This document shows, one piece after another, positions 61,465 to 64,000 of a DNA stretch of 64,000 nucleotides (the stretch's first letter is position 1; each line of letters opens with the position of its first letter). The stretch is taken from assembly GCA_018365455.1 (NCBI GenBank), contig JAGZJZ010000030.1:1-64000 (forward strand). The letters are read 5' to 3'. A program made the translations under genes and the position numbers. The notes below the pieces were generated by a model. That model ran no database searches. It was not told the origin of the DNA and saw only the letters and a list, made by a program, of their open reading frames with translations. Source of the stretch: Clostridiales bacterium. Lineage in GTDB: Bacteria; Bacillota; Clostridia; Lachnospirales; Lachnospiraceae.

Positions 61465-61776
61465 TTAATTACTGTTACTAAGCTGCTTTTCTATGGCAGT
61501 AGATAAACCCTGGTCGGTCACTGCTAAAGATGCCCGAAACTCCTTTCCAATGGCGATGCCCAGATCAATCTTCGTTCCATAAAAATAAATCGGCACTTCA
61601 TAGTACGTACACATATTCTGAAATTTTTTTCTGGTATTATCGGAGGCTTCTTCGGAGATAATCACAAGACATGCATGCCCTGATTTCACTGCTTTCTCCG
61701 TCGAGAATTCGCCGCTTACAACTTTGCCGGCTTTCATTGCCAAACCAATGAGAGACAGAATTTTATTTTGTTTCAA
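61465..61776 (-). CDS. ylxQ: L7Ae-like RNA-binding protein YlxQ
   Basis: A 103-aa L7Ae/L30e/S12e-family protein (ILSLIGLAMKAGKVVSGEFS, AGKVVSGEFSTEKAVKSG). It sits between ylxR and infB and overlaps ylxR by 14 bp, the standard place of YlxQ. It probably binds kink-turn RNA, but its exact role is not known. Confidence 0.9.
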   Translation of the reverse strand: MKQNKILSLIGLAMKAGKVVSGEFSTEKAVKSGHACLVIISEEASDNTRKKFQNMCTYYEVPIYFYGTKIDLGIAIGKEFRASLAVTDQGLSTAIEKQLSNSN

Positions 61777-62041
61777 TATGCTCTATCTCCTTTTTTAAAC
61801 CTTCATATACAGATGGTGGTATGCTCATTTTTAATGAACGTTCCAGCCCTTTGCTTTTCACTGCCTTTTCAAAACATTCTTTTGAAAAGCACAGATATGC
61901 GCCTCTACCATTTTTTTTACCGGTCGTATCAATGATAAGTTCGTCTTCCGGTGTTTTGAGGACTCTCATCATTTCTTTTTTGTTTTTCATTTCCTGGCAT
62001 CCGATGCATTTACGCATAGGTGCTTTTTTAACCTGGCTCAT
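61763..62041 (-). CDS. ylxR: YlxR/DUF448 RNA-binding protein
   Basis: A 92-aa YlxR. MRKCIGCQEMKNKKEMMRVL carries the conserved CIGC pair, and GRGAYLCFSKECFEKAVKSK is the second signature. It is always found after nusA in Firmicutes. It follows nusA by 15 bp. Confidence 0.93.
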   Translation of the reverse strand: MSQVKKAPMRKCIGCQEMKNKKEMMRVLKTPEDELIIDTTGKKNGRGAYLCFSKECFEKAVKSKGLERSLKMSIPPSVYEGLKKEIEHIETK

Positions 62042-62056
62042 ACTGTACTCCTTCGA

Positions 62057-63352
62057 CTACTGCTCTTCCGGATCCGGACCGGCTTCCAGAGAAGCTTCTT
62101 CTTCAAGAATGTCCGCATCAAAACCGTCTTCTTCCATCAGTTCATTTTCGTGAAACAATTCATCCTCTGTATATGCTTCCTGGTCTTCCATAATGTCCTG
62201 TGCAAATGATTCCTGCTCATCTGCCATCTCATTATAATTTTCTTCTTCAAAGAATCCTTCTTCTGCCTCCTCTTCGAAAATATCTTCTTCGTAAGGATCA
62301 TCATAGAAATCACCGGATTCTCTGGCCTGGGTTTCACTCTTGATATCTATCTTAAAACCGGTAAGCCTTGCTGCCAGTCTTGCATTCTGTCCCTCTTTAC
62401 CGATAGCCAGTGACAACTGGTAATCCGGAACTACAACTTTGGCGGTTTTCTCATCGTTATCAGCGATAACGGAGATCACTTTTGCAGGGCTTAAGGCATT
62501 TTCAATAAGTATTGCAGGATTCTCATCCCAGTTGATGATATCGATCTTTTCTCCTCTGAGTTCATTTACAATGGTGTTAACCCTTGCACCGTTTAATCCC
62601 ACACATGCACCAACCGGATCTACATCAGAGTTGTTTGACCATACTGCGATTTTGGTTCTGCTTCCTGCTTCTCTTGCGATACTTTTAATCTCAACGGTTC
62701 CGTCTTTTACTTCTGTTACTTCGGATTCAAAGAGACGTTTTACCAGTTCCGGATGTGTTCTGGATACCAAAATTTTAGGTCCTTTTGGAGTATCCTTTAC
62801 TTCCAGCACATACACTTTAATACGTTCTGTAGGTTTAAAGACTTCACCCTTCACCATTTCATTTTCATTTAAGATTGCGTCAACCTTGCCCATATTGATA
62901 CTTACATTCTTGCCAAGATATCTTTGAACAATACCGGTAACCACATCTTTTTCTTTGCCATAGTACTGATTAAAGAGTACTTTACGCTCTTCTTCACGGA
63001 TTTTCTGTAAAATAACGTTCTTTGCGTTCTGTGTGGCAATACGTCCAAACTCTTTGGATTTAACTTCCACATTTACAATATCACCAATATCATACTTGGA
63101 ATCAATCATCATTGCATTCACAAGACTGATCTCCATAACGCTGTCTTCTACTTTTTCTACCACTGTCTTTTCCATAAATACATGGTACTCACAGGTATCC
63201 GGGTTAATGGAAACTTTTACGTTGTCTGCTTTACCAAAGTGGTTTTTGCATGCCTGAATCAGTGACTGTTCGATTGCCTCCAGCAAAGTATCTTTGCTGA
63301 TGTTCTTCTCCTTTTCCAGAATATTCAGCGCTTCTAACAATTCGTTATTCAT
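62057..63352 (-). CDS. nusA: Transcription termination/antitermination protein NusA
   Basis: A 431-aa NusA. The N-terminal RNA-polymerase-binding domain occupies about 1-125, S1 about 135-200 (VVTGIVQRYLGKNVSINMGK), then two KH domains (GACVGLNGARVNTIVNELRG; SLAIGKEGQNARLAARLTGF). The C-terminal 75 residues form a very acidic tail (EEDIFEEEAEEGFFEEE) that replaces the AR repeats of E. coli. AGGAGG precedes the ATG. Confidence 0.97.
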   Translation of the reverse strand: MNNELLEALNILEKEKNISKDTLLEAIEQSLIQACKNHFGKADNVKVSINPDTCEYHVFMEKTVVEKVEDSVMEISLVNAMMIDSKYDIGDIVNVEVKSKEFGRIATQNAKNVILQKIREEERKVLFNQYYGKEKDVVTGIVQRYLGKNVSINMGKVDAILNENEMVKGEVFKPTERIKVYVLEVKDTPKGPKILVSRTHPELVKRLFESEVTEVKDGTVEIKSIAREAGSRTKIAVWSNNSDVDPVGACVGLNGARVNTIVNELRGEKIDIINWDENPAILIENALSPAKVISVIADNDEKTAKVVVPDYQLSLAIGKEGQNARLAARLTGFKIDIKSETQARESGDFYDDPYEEDIFEEEAEEGFFEEENYNEMADEQESFAQDIMEDQEAYTEDELFHENELMEEDGFDADILEEEASLEAGPDPEEQ

Positions 63353-63373
63353 GATTATATTTTTCCTCCTTGA

Positions 63374-63841
63374 TTAGAAATCGAACGCCAGCCTGATCAG
63401 CGCAATATCCGATTTCTCAAACTTCATTTCTTCTTTGTCTTCTAATTCAATAGTTACGCTCTCTTTATCATAGGCACATAAGATTCCGACGAATTCTTTT
63501 TGTTTATTAAAAGCACGATAAGTACGGATCTCTACTTCTTCCCCCATACTTCGTTCGAAATCTTTCTCCTTTTTCAGCGGCCTTCCAAGTCCGGGAGAAC
63601 TCACTTCCAGGATATAAGCATCTTCAATAAAATCCTTCTGGTCTAATATTTCACTTAATGCACGGCTCACTACTTCACAGTCATCAATTGCGATACCGCC
63701 TTCTTTGTCGATATATGCGCGCAGGTACCAGCTTCCACCCTCCTTCACATATTCCACATCAACCAGTTCAAATGCATGTTCCTGCACAATTGGTAAGAGG
63801 ATTTCTTCTGTTTTCTGCTCATAGATTTCTTTTTTCGTCAT
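63374..63841 (-). CDS. rimP: Ribosome maturation factor RimP
   Basis: A 155-aa RimP. FELVDVEYVKEGGSWYLRAY, GIAIDDCEVVSRALSEILDQ and LEVSSPGLGRPLKK are the family signatures. The ATG at 63841 is chosen because AAAGGCG is too close to the ATG two codons earlier. It assists 30S maturation and starts the cluster. Confidence 0.95.
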   Translation of the reverse strand: MTKKEIYEQKTEEILLPIVQEHAFELVDVEYVKEGGSWYLRAYIDKEGGIAIDDCEVVSRALSEILDQKDFIEDAYILEVSSPGLGRPLKKEKDFERSMGEEVEIRTYRAFNKQKEFVGILCAYDKESVTIELEDKEEMKFEKSDIALIRLAFDF

Positions 63842-63872
63842 CTGCATCGCCTTTCTGTTCTACACAATAAAG

Positions 63873-63896
63873 ATGAGTGGACTTTCGCCCACTCAT
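63873..63896 (-). other. Leader hairpin before rimP
   Basis: An 8-bp perfect stem (ATGAGTGG / CCACTCAT) with an 8-nt loop lies in the leader between the promoter and rimP, followed by CTTTATT. It may be a weak attenuator. Confidence 0.45.
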
Positions 63897-63925
63897 ACTC
63901 TAGTAATTTATTCATCATCTTGTTC

Positions 63926-63954
63926 ATTATAGCACCGTGAATTGTAAATTGCAA
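63926..63954 (-). promoter_or_regulatory. Promoter of rimP-nusA-infB cluster
   Basis: TTGCAA (63949-63954) and perfect TATAAT (63926-63931), 17 bp apart, about 85 bp before rimP. Confidence 0.85.
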
Positions 63955-64000
63955 CCCCCAATTTGGGAGAAACTCCCTTATAAAGAATCTTGAGGTAACA

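Overview
The window looks like a low-GC Gram-positive gut anaerobe of the Clostridia, most likely Lachnospiraceae (Blautia / Ruminococcus gnavus-like). The evidence is AAGGAGG-type ribosome binding sites, a T-box riboswitch, AgrC/LytTR signalling, a manganese catalase of the CotJC family, and a sialic-acid cluster in the same order as the R. gnavus nan locus. The species call is an inference. No tRNA, rRNA or CRISPR array was seen.

Layout. (1) 1-16.7 kb is an accessory block on the minus strand. An NTF2-like/LytTR regulator is followed by an internally duplicated 230-aa protein and two very large proteins (1112 and about 3389 aa) that I cannot assign to a characterised system; a partial secreted protein runs off the left edge. 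This is the best candidate for an undescribed system. (2) 17-21 kb holds an orphan HipA-type kinase, an alpha/beta hydrolase with its TetR repressor (clear promoter and operator) and a small unknown gene. (3) 21-24.3 kb holds a secreted protein, a possible 33-aa membrane peptide, and a divergent AgrC-type kinase with a LytTR response regulator whose reading frame is broken. (4) 24.4-26.8 kb is a decayed mobile element with a large serine recombinase. (5) 26.8-28.2 kb is a divergent XRE-cupin regulator / LysE exporter pair. (6) 28.3-37.4 kb is a sialic-acid operon: lyase, sialidase, oxidoreductase, three-part ABC importer and AraC regulator. The sialidase frame is broken by a run of eight G. 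(7) 37.4-43.8 kb carries a PPOX-fold/WYL pair, a 5'-truncated Mn catalase, a HAD phosphatase overlapping a deleted acetyltransferase, YitT, dUTPase and NrdG. (8) 43.9-47.3 kb is a trpXYZ-type ABC transporter behind a T-box with a probable Trp specifier. (9) 47.6-51.8 kb has a small membrane protein, a YhgE/Pip protein and a secreted Ig-like protein. (10) 51.8-64 kb is the conserved rimP-nusA-ylxR-ylxQ-infB-rbfA-nrnA-truB-ribF-(DUF3592-like)-rpsO-pnp translation/RNA cluster; infB has an expanded repeat of about 18 units.

How the parts work together. In the nan operon an extracellular sialidase would release sialic acid (by R. gnavus precedent the 2,7-anhydro form), the ABC system imports it, the oxidoreductase converts it to Neu5Ac and the lyase cleaves it. 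nanE and nanK are not in the window. Two LytTR-associated regions carry direct repeats with the same 20-bp period upstream of weak promoters, the architecture expected for LytTR activators. Two genes (nanH and the response regulator) break at short G runs, so either slippage or base-calling error should be considered. Several other genes (HTH, GNAT, Mn catalase) are true remnants by content.
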